In this document: positions 25,183-33,398 of the stretch, one piece after another | Layout: every line of letters starts with the position of its first letter | Position numbering within the stretch: position 1 is the stretch's first letter | DNA from: Phycisphaeraceae bacterium | GTDB lineage: Bacteria; Planctomycetota; Phycisphaerae; Phycisphaerales; UBA1924 | DNA length: 64,000 nt | Reading direction: 5' to 3' | Assembly (NCBI GenBank): GCA_026126305.1 | Contig: JAHCJI010000008.1 | Span: forward strand, 1-64,000 | Notes under the pieces: generated by a model | What the model was told of the DNA's origin: nothing | Database searches by the model: none | What the model saw: only the letters and a program-made list of their open reading frames with translations | Position numbers and translations under genes: made by a program

Positions 25183-25302
25183 TCAATATCTTACCTTAAA
25201 CGTCGGCGAATCCTCCGGCCTTGACCGTCTCCGATCGTACAGCCTGGCCGTGGCGATGGACGCATGCCCGAGCCACATCTGGACGTCCTCGATGTCGGCA
25301 AG
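25183..25302 (-). pseudogene. 3' remnant of a tyrosine recombinase (phage-type integrase) gene
   Basis: On the minus strand this encodes '[19 protein letters not shown]', then [20 protein letters not shown] and a stop. This is the C terminus of a tyrosine recombinase: LGH carries the conserved histidine and the tyrosine of RLYDRR is the nucleophile. Everything upstream is lost: homology stops where the second RHS-tip copy begins at 25301. It is therefore inactive, but it documents a mobile element at this site. Confidence 0.8.
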
Positions 25303-25530
25303 GTGCTCGAGGAACGCCGCTACTACGCGCAGAACTGGCGCAAGGACGTGGTGACGATGCTGACCCACGACGGCGCGCTGGTCGAGCAGGTGCGATATTC
25401 GAGTTACGGCGTGCCGTTTGGTCTACCCGCGGGCGACACTGACTCGGACGGCGACTTCGACCTCGACGGCCAGCTGACCATCTTCGACTTCCTGGCCTTC
25501 CAGACGGCGTTCGCGGCGGGGTGCGATTGA
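25301..25530 (+). pseudogene. Second RHS-tip copy fused to a GC-type dockerin end
   Basis: Bases 25301-25468 repeat 23664-23831 without gaps and with about 12 differences in 168 bp (mostly third positions). At the calcium-loop codons 'DSDGDFDLDG' the sequence switches in frame to a dockerin end, 'QLTIFDFLAFQTAFAAGC', and stops. The fragment has no RHS repeats, no convincing start and abuts an integrase remnant, so it is best seen as a displaced 3' end produced by recombination in the Asp/Gly-rich calcium-loop coding sequence. An in-frame ATG at 25264 would make an 88-aa product, but nothing supports its translation. Confidence 0.75.
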
Positions 25531-25537
25531 TAAGTTT

Positions 25538-25567
25538 GCAGATGGCAGATAGCAGTTGAAGAGGCGG
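25538..25567. repeat. Partial copy of the 'AGATAGC' repeat behind a dockerin end
   Basis: The sequence 'gcagatggcagatagcag' followed by TTGAAGAGGCGG matches one arm of the palindrome at 1719-1787, again just after a dockerin stop codon (7 bases here). Only one arm is present, so no long hairpin can form. Confidence 0.65.
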
Positions 25568-26176
25568 AACATCCCCTTTGGCAGCCAGGACAACGGCCCG
25601 GTGGGCAACATCGAGCCGGCGAACCCCGAAGACCAGAAGGCCGCGGGCTGAAGCCGGGGCTTCGAGTACCGGGTACCGCGAATCGACACGGGCCGCCTCT
25701 GCGGCCCTGTTTCGTGCGCTGGCTACTGGTCACACGGCTCGCGTCCCGCGGCCCGCGCGAACCCGTTCTGGAAGGTCAGGAAGTCGAACAGGGCCAGGAC
25801 GCCGCCGCGGCGTGCAAGATTTGGACGGGGCTTGTTCGAGGCAACGCGAGATCCCGCTGGATCGAATCGATCACGTTATCATCCGATCAACACCATCGAT
25901 GCGAAACCGAACAGGGGTGCGCCGCGTTTGTTTGTTGGGTGCCATCGAGCCAAGGCCCAGGAGCACGGCGAGCACGGTAATCACGGCGAGCATGGGAGGT
26001 ATCAGATGCGGTTCGGTCGCACGCTCGAAGCCCTCGCGGGGCTCGCCCTCGTGCCCATGGGCGGGGCGGAAGAAGGCCGCAACTGACCGGCTTGGATGGG
26101 GCGGCCCGCCGGTGGGCTCGCCCCCGCATCGCCGCCCCGCCAGAACCAACCCCGGGCCCGCCCAGACGGAGGGACC
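25568..26176. other. Gene-poor stretch with gene remnants
   Basis: No intact gene recognised over about 600 bp. From 25567 a plus-strand frame reads 'NIPFGSQDNGPVGNIEPAN', then PEDQKAAG and a stop, and looks like the C-terminal end of a lost gene. A minus-strand dockerin remnant lies at 25757-25812. At 26006 a 26-codon frame beginning MRFGRTLEALAGLALV has a good GGGAGG site 6 bases upstream and resembles the start of a signal peptide; it stops at 26086 and may be the beginning of a deleted exported protein. Confidence 0.5.
25757..25812 (-). pseudogene. Degenerate dockerin fragment
   Basis: The minus strand reads 'GVLALFDFLTFQNGFA', an altered copy of the dockerin motif xLTIFDFLAFQNAFA. The calcium-loop residues and the terminal GC are lost, and no open frame extends upstream. 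It is probably the decayed 3' end of another dockerin gene. Confidence 0.6.
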
Positions 26177-27700
26177 ATGCCAGCGAACACCGCCAAACGC
26201 CGACTGATCGTCCTTGTGGCCTTGTGCTGTCTGGCCATGCTCGCCCCATGGGCTCGGGCCCAAGAGGCCTTCCAAGGCCTCGACAACCAGCGGCTGGAGG
26301 CCGACGCGGTGGCCCTGGCCATTTCGGGCGACTATGCCGACGCGTTGGAGCGTTTCGAGGAACTGGCCCGCCGCCAGCCCGATTCGTTCGTGCCGCATTA
26401 TAACATCGCCAGCATGTTGTCGCGCCTGGGCCGCGTCGACGCCGCGCTCAACGCGCTGGACGAGGCCCTGGACCGTGGCCTGGACGATATCGCCCACCTG
26501 CGCAACGACCCGGATCTGGAGGCCATCCGCCAGACCGACCGTTTCATGGCAATCCTCGAAACCTGGCCAGCACGCATGGAGCGCCTGGCTACCCGACGCT
26601 TTGCGGAGTTGAGGCAGCGTTTCGGTGATCGCTACCACGTCGAAGAAGATCCAGTTTTAAGGCTGCGGTTTGCGGTAGGCCTGCCGCGAACCAGCTTCGC
26701 CATGGCCCGGGCCGAGCTGGACATCGTTTCTCGCTGGGCGATGGCCGAGTTGTTCGGCAACCTGCTCGAAGCCGACGAGGACGCCGTCCCATGGGTCGGC
26801 GTGGCCATCCCCACCGACGAAGACTTTGCCCGCTGGGCCCATGGTCGCCACGGCGAGGCGGCGCGGGATTCGTCGCGCCAGATCGCCGGCACCTACGACC
26901 ACGACCGCAAGGAACTGGTGTGCAAGGACCTGGGCGCCACGCTGCGCCACGAGGTCTTCCATGCCTTACACTACCGCAGCCAAAGCCTGGAAGGCCAGCG
27001 GCACGCCATGTGGATCATGGAGGGGCTGGCATCGCTCGTGGAAGACTTCGACCCAACCGAGAACGGCGAGCCCGCGTTCGCGCCATCGTGGCGCACGAAC
27101 ATCACGCGCAAGGCCCTGCGCGCCAACCAGCTCAAGTCCATCGCCGACCTGGCCGCCACGCCCGACCATATCTTCACGGGCACGGCCCCGCTCATGCATT
27201 ACGGCCATGCGCGCACCATCATGCTCTACCTCTTCGCCGCGGGGAAACTGCCCGAGTTCTATCGCCAGTACGTCGACACATGGGCCCATGATCGCACGGG
27301 CGTGCTGGCCCTGGAGCGCACCTTCGACGCGGGCATCACGCAGGTCGAGGCCAGTTTCCGCCGGTGGGTCGAGCGCCTGCCCGTGGCCCCCGAGCAGAAC
27401 CACCCGCCATCGGCCACGCTGGGCATCGACGTGGACGGCGAACGCGGCGAGGGCCTGGCCGTCCTGCGTACCGTGCGCGGCTCACCGGGACGCCTGGCTG
27501 GTTTGCGTCCGCGCGACGTGCTCGTGGCCGTCAATGGGCAGGGCACGCGCGATATCAACGAGCTCTATCGCGTGCTGGGCCGCTACATGCCCGGCGACGT
27601 GGTCATCCTGAGCGTGCGGCGACAGAATGAGATGCTCGAACTGCCCGCCCGCCTGGCCAGCGCACGGGACTTCCAGGTGCTGCCCGCCGATGGTCGGTAA
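26177..27700 (+). CDS. Exported TPR - HExxH metallopeptidase-like - PDZ protein
   Basis: 507-aa protein. The ATG at 26177 has GGAGGG just upstream and opens a signal peptide ('LIVLVALCCLAMLAPWARAQ'). Residues ~38-110 are TPR-like ('ALERFEELARRQPDSFVPHYNIA'). A zinc-binding HEVFH (His258-His262) lies in 'TLRHEVFHALHYRSQ', with 'WIMEGLASLVEDF' behind it, the glutamate position of gluzincin peptidases. Residues ~410-500 are a PDZ domain ('SPGRLAGLRPRDVLVAVNGQ'). A periplasmic or surface protease or scaffold is likely. The substrate is unknown. Confidence 0.75.
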   Translation: MPANTAKRRLIVLVALCCLAMLAPWARAQEAFQGLDNQRLEADAVALAISGDYADALERFEELARRQPDSFVPHYNIASMLSRLGRVDAALNALDEALDRGLDDIAHLRNDPDLEAIRQTDRFMAILETWPARMERLATRRFAELRQRFGDRYHVEEDPVLRLRFAVGLPRTSFAMARAELDIVSRWAMAELFGNLLEADEDAVPWVGVAIPTDEDFARWAHGRHGEAARDSSRQIAGTYDHDRKELVCKDLGATLRHEVFHALHYRSQSLEGQRHAMWIMEGLASLVEDFDPTENGEPAFAPSWRTNITRKALRANQLKSIADLAATPDHIFTGTAPLMHYGHARTIMLYLFAAGKLPEFYRQYVDTWAHDRTGVLALERTFDAGITQVEASFRRWVERLPVAPEQNHPPSATLGIDVDGERGEGLAVLRTVRGSPGRLAGLRPRDVLVAVNGQGTRDINELYRVLGRYMPGDVVILSVRRQNEMLELPARLASARDFQVLPADGR

Positions 27701-27768
27701 GGCGCTGTTGAAACCCGGCAATGTTGGCTCGATCGTTGCCCGCTTGATGGTGCAATATTGTGAATCGG

Positions 27769-28683
27769 TTACATCGCGCCGCCATCGAACACCACGCGCT
27801 GCTTGACACGCCGCGGGTCGGGCTCGGGCACGGCGCTGAGCAGGCTCTTGGTGTACATGTGCTGGGGATTGGTCAGGATCTCGTCGCGTGAGCCTGTTTC
27901 GACAATCTTGCCCTTGTACATCACCGCGATCCGCTTGCACACGTGCTGGATCACCGCCATGTCGTGGCTGATGAAGAGGTAGCTGAGCCCGAACTCGGCC
28001 TGCAAGTCCGTCAGCAGGTTGATGATCTGGGCCTGGATGCTCACGTCCAGCGCGCTCGTCGGCTCGTCGCAGACGATGAACTTGGGCTCGAGCGCCAGGG
28101 CCCGGGCGATGCCGATGCGCTGCCGCTGCCCGCCGCTGAACTCGTGCGGGTAGCGATCCGCCGCCGCCGCGGGCATGCCGCAGCGGACCAGCAACTCTTC
28201 GACCTGCTTTCGCAGTTGCCGGCGATCCTTCACCAGGCCGTGCACGATCAGCGGCTCGCCCACGATGCTGGCGATGCGCATGCGCGGGTTGAGGCTGCCC
28301 GCGGGGTCTTGGAAGATGATCTGCATGTCGCGCCGCAGGGCCTTCATCTCGGCGCCCTGGGCCCGCATCACGTCCTTGCCCTCGAAGGTCACGCTGCCGC
28401 CGGTGGCGGGGATGAGCTTCAGCAGCGTGCGGCCCACCGTCGTCTTGCCACAGCCGCTCTCGCCCACCAGGCCCAGGGTCTCGCCCTTGCCAAGGTCGAA
28501 GCTGACCCCGTCGACGGCCTTCACCCAGCCGGTCACCCGCTGGAGCAAGCCGCTGCGGACGGGGAAGTGGGTCTTGAGGTCCTTGACCGACAGCAACGGC
28601 GGCTCGCGCCGGGCCTGGTCGGCGGTCGAGGGGGCGGGATCGGTCGGGGCGGCTGGTGCGGCTGGTGCGGTCATCGCGGCCAT
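27769..28683 (-). CDS. oppF: Oligopeptide/dipeptide ABC transporter ATP-binding protein, OppF-like
   Basis: ATPase of 304 aa. Walker A '[17 protein letters not shown]', Q-loop '[14 protein letters not shown]', signature '[15 protein letters not shown]', Walker B '[13 protein letters not shown]' and H-loop 'FISHDMAV' are all intact. The C-terminal '[19 protein letters not shown]' is the OppD/OppF-type extension. The start is ATG at 28683, or 28674 two codons further in. It drives peptide uptake with OppBC-type permeases; an OppC-like permease is at 14709-16139, but no other subunit is adjacent. Confidence 0.92.
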   Translation of the reverse strand: MAAMTAPAAPAAPTDPAPSTADQARREPPLLSVKDLKTHFPVRSGLLQRVTGWVKAVDGVSFDLGKGETLGLVGESGCGKTTVGRTLLKLIPATGGSVTFEGKDVMRAQGAEMKALRRDMQIIFQDPAGSLNPRMRIASIVGEPLIVHGLVKDRRQLRKQVEELLVRCGMPAAAADRYPHEFSGGQRQRIGIARALALEPKFIVCDEPTSALDVSIQAQIINLLTDLQAEFGLSYLFISHDMAVIQHVCKRIAVMYKGKIVETGSRDEILTNPQHMYTKSLLSAVPEPDPRRVKQRVVFDGGAM

Positions 28684-28807
28684 CCTATGGGCCAGATGCG
28701 GCCTGCGTGAACAACAACCGCGAACAGCAACCACCCTTGGGTTCTGTCCTAGATTAGTGTTGACTATCCTTGCTGCCTGTTCCACGCCCCGCCCAGGAGC
28801 CCTTGCC

Positions 28808-29767
28808 ATGCCGCCCATCCACGCCGCCGCGAGCCTGCTCCTTCTGGCAGGAGTGGCGTTCGCCCAGCCGGCCGACCAAGCCCAGGCCCAGCCGCAAGAC
28901 CCCGAACCGGCCACTTCCGCACCCTCCCCCACGCCCGCCGGCCCGCCGCGTTTCGTATACACACTCGCCCAGACCATGGACGCCCACAGCGTGCCGCACA
29001 TCGACGGCGGGGGCAGCGCCACGACCTCGCGTACACGCACGGAATTCACCATCACCTGGCTGGCCTCTCCGCGGACACGCGCCAGCCTGCAACTGAGCAA
29101 CGAGTTCGCCTTCTACGACTACAAACGCGCCGATGGCGTGGACCCGATCAGTGGAGACCCCTTCCGGGGCTTCAACCGCCAGAACGCCGACCTGCTGGTC
29201 ACCCACGCCATCGATGGACAATGGGCCGTCTTGGCATTGGGCGGGTTTGGCATCGCCCGCGAGGGCAACGCCGACGTGGGCGATTCGATCATCGGCCGCG
29301 GCGGCGTTGGGTTCTCATACCGTGTTACGCCGGGCGTCTCGCTGGGCGTCAGCGTGCTGGCCAGCACCCAGTTGGAAGGCCGCCCCCGGATCGTTCCGCT
29401 GCCGCAGGTCGACGCCACCTTCGCTCTGGACGAGCGGTGGACGCTTCGCCTGGCCACCATCGGCGGATCGACCCTGAGCTATCGCCTCAACGAGGAGGTT
29501 ACTTTCCAGCTCAAGGCCGGCTACGAGGAACGCCAGTTCCGCCTCGACGACGATGGGTTCGCGCCCGAAGGCGTCTTCCAAGACAAGCACATCGACCTGG
29601 GGCTGGGCGTGCTGTGGACGCCCGCGCCAGGGCTCGAACTGAACGCCGGCATCGCCATCCAACCCTGGCGGCGGTTCAAGGTCAAGGACCAGAACGGCGA
29701 CCGCCTCACCCGACGAGAGACCGATCCGACCTACGGCCTGTTTGCGGGCATCTCATACCGGTTTTGA
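28808..29767 (+). CDS. Outer-membrane beta-barrel protein, DUF6268-like
   Basis: 319-aa protein with a signal peptide ('[14 protein letters not shown]') and a Pro/Ala-rich linker. The rest consists of alternating amphipathic strands and ends in aromatic-containing '[11 protein letters not shown]', the C-terminal phenylalanine used for barrel insertion. The pattern (strand pairs such as '[18 protein letters not shown]' and '[12 protein letters not shown]') fits the DUF6268 barrel family. Function unknown. AGGAG precedes the ATG at 28808. Confidence 0.7.
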   Translation: MPPIHAAASLLLLAGVAFAQPADQAQAQPQDPEPATSAPSPTPAGPPRFVYTLAQTMDAHSVPHIDGGGSATTSRTRTEFTITWLASPRTRASLQLSNEFAFYDYKRADGVDPISGDPFRGFNRQNADLLVTHAIDGQWAVLALGGFGIAREGNADVGDSIIGRGGVGFSYRVTPGVSLGVSVLASTQLEGRPRIVPLPQVDATFALDERWTLRLATIGGSTLSYRLNEEVTFQLKAGYEERQFRLDDDGFAPEGVFQDKHIDLGLGVLWTPAPGLELNAGIAIQPWRRFKVKDQNGDRLTRRETDPTYGLFAGISYRF

Positions 29768-29778
29768 TTATCGACCGC

Positions 29779-30792
29779 TCAACGCTCGCCCGAGGGCGCG
29801 GGCCGTTCCAGGGGCTTGGGCCCCGTGCCGAAGGGCGGCGCGTCGATCAGCTCGGCTCGGCGGATGCGCGGCGCCTCGACCGGCTGGCCGCTGCGGGCGT
29901 CGGCCAGGGGCGTGCGTTCGACGGCCAGGATCGCCTGGGCCCCTTCGATCGCCTCGCCAAAGGCGGTGTACGCCCCATTGAGGTGGACCGTCGCCTCTCG
30001 GCTGAGTGCCACGAAGAACTGAGAGCCGTTTGTGTCGGGGTTCTGCGTGCGAGCCATCGAGAGCACGCCGAAAGCGTGCTCGAGATTGCTTGGTTCCAGG
30101 TCGATGAACACGCCCGGCCCGCCGCTGCCGCTGCCGATGGGGTCTCCCGCCTGGATGACGAATGGCATCCCGCTGGGGTGCGTGGGCACCACACGATGGA
30201 ACGCGATGTCGGTGTAGAAGCCGCCCTCGACCAGGCCCCGGATGTGCCAGACCGTGTTGGGGGCCTCATCGGGACGCAGACGGAACACCATCACGCCCTC
30301 GGTGGTGTCCAGCTTCATGAGTTTGTCGGTGTAGATACGCAGCCCGGAGTACTGCTGCGGCCCCGATTGCCATTCGACGCTGTTGCCGCGGGCCACCGCG
30401 CGCTGGGGCGTCAGCATGGGCTGGAGAACCAACGGCGGGCCGATGGGTCGATCGGCCTGTTCGTCCGTGCCACTATTTGCGTACAGCTGGGCGAAGAGCA
30501 CGATGGGGTTGGCCTGGTCCCACAAGATGGGAAAGAACGCGGCCAGATCGATCGGCCCGGCAAGGACGGAGGCCCTGGCCATTCGATCGCCCTTGGCGTT
30601 GTAGAGGACAATGCTCGCCTCGCCACCCGTGCCGCCCGGCAGGCTCACGGCGATGGGGATGGCGCGATCAACGCCGTAATACGTCCGCTCGGGCGTCAAC
30701 TGCGCAATGGCGAGCCATGGGCAACTCAGCATACCCCAGAACGCCAATGCCAGCGGAATCAGGAACGATCCAGAGCCCGAGTTGTTGCGCAT
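29779..30792 (-). CDS. Exported cyclophilin-type peptidyl-prolyl cis-trans isomerase
   Basis: 337-aa protein with a signal peptide/anchor ('LIPLALAFWGMLSCPWLAIA'). Residues 30-140 form an N-terminal domain of unknown kind. Residues ~160-310 form a cyclophilin domain: 'YTDIAFHRVVP' (catalytic Arg), 'FVIQAGDPIGSGSGGPG', 'AFGVLSMARTQNPDTNGSQ' and 'QFFVAL'. It probably folds exported proteins in the periplasm. It converges on the barrel protein gene, 11 bp away. Confidence 0.88.
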   Translation of the reverse strand: MRNNSGSGSFLIPLALAFWGMLSCPWLAIAQLTPERTYYGVDRAIPIAVSLPGGTGGEASIVLYNAKGDRMARASVLAGPIDLAAFFPILWDQANPIVLFAQLYANSGTDEQADRPIGPPLVLQPMLTPQRAVARGNSVEWQSGPQQYSGLRIYTDKLMKLDTTEGVMVFRLRPDEAPNTVWHIRGLVEGGFYTDIAFHRVVPTHPSGMPFVIQAGDPIGSGSGGPGVFIDLEPSNLEHAFGVLSMARTQNPDTNGSQFFVALSREATVHLNGAYTAFGEAIEGAQAILAVERTPLADARSGQPVEAPRIRRAELIDAPPFGTGPKPLERPAPSGER

Positions 30793-30936
30793 CTGTCTGC
30801 CTCCATGTCACGGATTGGCCCGATCCCGGCTCACCGGGCGGTGTGGACGATCCCAAACCCTACGTCACGAGGCATGGAAAATCCGACCTGACCATCATCG
30901 GGTGCAGGGGCCAAGTGGTGAGGTCGTTGTCGGGTA

Positions 30937-31725
30937 TCAACGCGGGGCGTCGCCGTAATCCGATTCCAGTTGCCGGTCGATCAACTCCCAGGCGGTCACA
31001 ACCGGCGAAGATCGCGCTCCGGCATCGGTGAGGGGGAGATTGGAAACCAGCTCGCCACCCGTATCGCGGTACCACGTGATCGACAAGTCGGCCCGCATGA
31101 CGTTGGAGCCCACCTTGTGGTTGTAGTCGCTCTGGATCCGCATCCCGTCGGCGATGAGCGCGGTGCGGCGGGGCTCGATGCGGAAGAGGTGTCGCTGCCC
31201 GTTGGGGCCCGCCCCGCGATACTGGTAGTTACTCACGACGAAATTCGGCACCGAGCCGAAGTTCATCGAATAGTTCTCGAAGGGGTGATCACCCGTGTGC
31301 GAAGGGCAGAAGAAGCAGCGAGCGCTATCGAGGTATTCACCGTGATACAAAAGGCCCAGACCGTCCCAGCCGCCAGTCTCCGGGCTGAAATCGCGCGGGG
31401 CCGAAGTCACGCCCGACAGCCGGATGATCAGCATCTGTTCCGGACGATTCCGGGTGGGATCGTAGAACGTGGTCGGCAGGATCAGATCCTTGTTCGCGTC
31501 GGCGTACATCAGCAGGCCCAGGCCCATCTGACGAACATTCGACGCGCACACCACCCGGTGGGCGGTTTCAGTAGCCTTGCGGATGGCCGGGAGCATCAGC
31601 CCAATCAGGACGATGATCACGCTCACCGACACCATGACATCGACCATCGTGAAGCCACGAGAACGCGTGTCTTCGCCAACAGATGCAGGCTTGGTCGGTC
31701 GGTATTTCAATGACGCCCCACTCAT
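30937..31725 (-). CDS. Prepilin-like protein with type IV/II N-terminal methylation signal
   Basis: 262-aa protein. After a 23-residue basic leader comes 'RGFTMVDVMVSVSVIIVLIG', the prepilin peptidase site and hydrophobic helix of type II pseudopilins. The conserved Glu at +5 is Asp here. The C-terminal part contains 'SNVRQMGLGLLMYADANKD' and 'PRRTALIADGM', typical of the large planctomycete family of pilin-like proteins (related to DUF1559). Cysteines in 'SARCFFCPSHTGDHPF' could bind metal. Surface or secretion function is not known. Confidence 0.8.
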   Translation of the reverse strand: MSGASLKYRPTKPASVGEDTRSRGFTMVDVMVSVSVIIVLIGLMLPAIRKATETAHRVVCASNVRQMGLGLLMYADANKDLILPTTFYDPTRNRPEQMLIIRLSGVTSAPRDFSPETGGWDGLGLLYHGEYLDSARCFFCPSHTGDHPFENYSMNFGSVPNFVVSNYQYRGAGPNGQRHLFRIEPRRTALIADGMRIQSDYNHKVGSNVMRADLSITWYRDTGGELVSNLPLTDAGARSSPVVTAWELIDRQLESDYGDAPR

Positions 31726-31984
31726 CCGCGACTCCCCTGCGGCTGATCGTGTTACGGTCAGTATACCCAGAAGCGATCACAAAAAACAAGAGAAATATTT
31801 GATCGCGCCCTCATAGACCAGTCAAACTACTAACAAGTGTCGCATACTCCCCATTATCGGAATACGAGTGCTGGATCCTCCGTCATTCCGGAAGGATCTT
31901 GATCGGTTTGCTTCCGTAAAGAAACAGTGAGGCTGGCGCAGGCGTATCTCCAACGCGAGCCGGACCGGCCCGGGCAGGTGGGGT
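31726..31984. other. AT-rich divergent intergenic region
   Basis: 259 bp between the pilin-like gene and the sigma-factor gene, clearly richer in A/T than the surroundings, and presumably holding promoters in both directions. A short inverted repeat (gatcct / aggatc, 31874-31898) is visible. No confident promoter was identified. Confidence 0.45.
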
Positions 31985-32560
31985 ATGACGAAGCACCCGC
32001 GAGATTCCAAGGCAGACCTTGAACTCATGCGACGTGTCGCTGCCGGCGATCAGTCCGCCATCGGCGACCTGTATGACCGTTTCGGCTCACTCGTCTACCG
32101 CATGGCTTATCAGACCATGCCCACCCGTGCCGACGCCGAGGACGCCGTTCAAGAGATCTTTGTCCGTCTCTGGAAGACGGCGGATCGGTACGACCCCAAG
32201 CGTGCTGCCCTGGTGACCTGGGTGATGCTTCTCAGTCGCCGCCACCTGGTCGATCGGCTTCGCCGGAGCCAGGCCCGCCTTCGGCCTTCATCCCTGGGAG
32301 AGTCCTCGGGCCAGGCTCCATCCAATGCCGCCGAAGACCTTGCAAGACTGGAGCATGTCGAGCGTTATCGAGACGTTCTCGAGTTGATAAAGACTTTGCC
32401 CGAACTGCAACAGCGCGTGGTGATCCGTGCGTATCTAGGGGGGCAGACGCTCCGGCAGATCGGTGAGGAACTCAACACCCCCATCGGCACGGTCAAGTCC
32501 GCACTCAGCCGTGCATTAGTCCGCCTCCGAGAGAGAGCCGTCGAGGAAGCCCCGATATGA
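31985..32560 (+). CDS. ECF-type RNA polymerase sigma factor
   Basis: 191-aa sigma factor with region 2 (about 22-90: 'LYDRFGSLVYRMAYQ', 'ADAEDAVQEIFVRLW') and region 4 (about 130-185: 'LPELQQRVVIRAYLGGQTLR', 'IGTVKSALSRALVRLRE') and no region 3. The gene overlaps the following membrane protein by four bases (ATGA), the usual sigma/anti-sigma layout. Sequence around region 2 resembles the SigK-like ECF group. Target promoters unknown. Confidence 0.93.
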   Translation: MTKHPRDSKADLELMRRVAAGDQSAIGDLYDRFGSLVYRMAYQTMPTRADAEDAVQEIFVRLWKTADRYDPKRAALVTWVMLLSRRHLVDRLRRSQARLRPSSLGESSGQAPSNAAEDLARLEHVERYRDVLELIKTLPELQQRVVIRAYLGGQTLRQIGEELNTPIGTVKSALSRALVRLRERAVEEAPI

Positions 32561-33363
32561 ACACAATGGACCTGATCGAACTGGCTGTCCTCGACGCCTT
32601 GGGCATGCTCGAACCCGGCGAGGCCGAGCAATTCGAGGCCGCTTTCCGGGCCGCCCCGCCGGCGACCCAGGAGCGTGTTCGGGCCGAACAATCCCGATTG
32701 GCCGACCTCGAACGACTCCTGCCCAACGTGGCCCCTTCGGCCCATTTGCGTGAACGGGTGCTGCTTGCCGTCCGAGAGGCCGTTCTGGCCGCCGCCGTGG
32801 CCCGGGCCTCCGAGATCGATGATGACAGCGATTTGCTGCGATTGCGTCCGACCCGGGGCGTCACCAGCATCTGGCGTGTCGCTGCCATCGCCTCCGCCGC
32901 AGCGTGTGTGGCCTTCGGCGTGGCCTTTGGCACCATGGTCAATCGGTATAACGAACTCGACAACCAAATCAAGAGCAACATCGACTCGCAGGTCCAACTC
33001 CAGGCCTTTGGGGCCGATGCGATGGACATCTTCTTCAACCCCGATGCCGTCAAGGCCGTGCGTTTCGTGCCCAAGGACCCGGGCAATGAGATGCTCGTGA
33101 CCCTCCACTACCTCGACGAGAAGCGGCTCGGCCTGCTCCAGTGCGGGTACTTCCCAATCGGAGCCTCCACACGATACGAACTGGTGGTCATGAAGAATGG
33201 GCAGATCGATTCGGTCATCCAGCAATTCAAGGCCGAAGGCATGCTGACCGCCCAGCGACTGACAGACTTCATCATCCACGACGGGATGCAGCTGGCGCTG
33301 GTCAGCATCGACGCGGTGACCAACAAGAAGTCCATCCTCTTCGAGGCCACCATCACGCTGTAG
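32557..33363 (+). CDS. Membrane anti-sigma factor (RskA-like)
   Basis: 268-aa protein. The N-terminal ~90 residues form a helical cytoplasmic part ('LIELAVLDALGMLEPGEAEQ') as in RskA-type anti-sigma factors, without a HxxxCxxC zinc motif. One membrane helix (about 108-128) follows, then an extracytoplasmic beta-rich part. It is translationally coupled to the sigma gene. It is expected to hold the sigma factor until an external signal triggers release; the signal is unknown. Confidence 0.82.
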   Translation: MNTMDLIELAVLDALGMLEPGEAEQFEAAFRAAPPATQERVRAEQSRLADLERLLPNVAPSAHLRERVLLAVREAVLAAAVARASEIDDDSDLLRLRPTRGVTSIWRVAAIASAAACVAFGVAFGTMVNRYNELDNQIKSNIDSQVQLQAFGADAMDIFFNPDAVKAVRFVPKDPGNEMLVTLHYLDEKRLGLLQCGYFPIGASTRYELVVMKNGQIDSVIQQFKAEGMLTAQRLTDFIIHDGMQLALVSIDAVTNKKSILFEATITL

Positions 33364-33398
33364 ATCCACTCCGGGTGCGGGCCCGAAGTCTTGAACGC

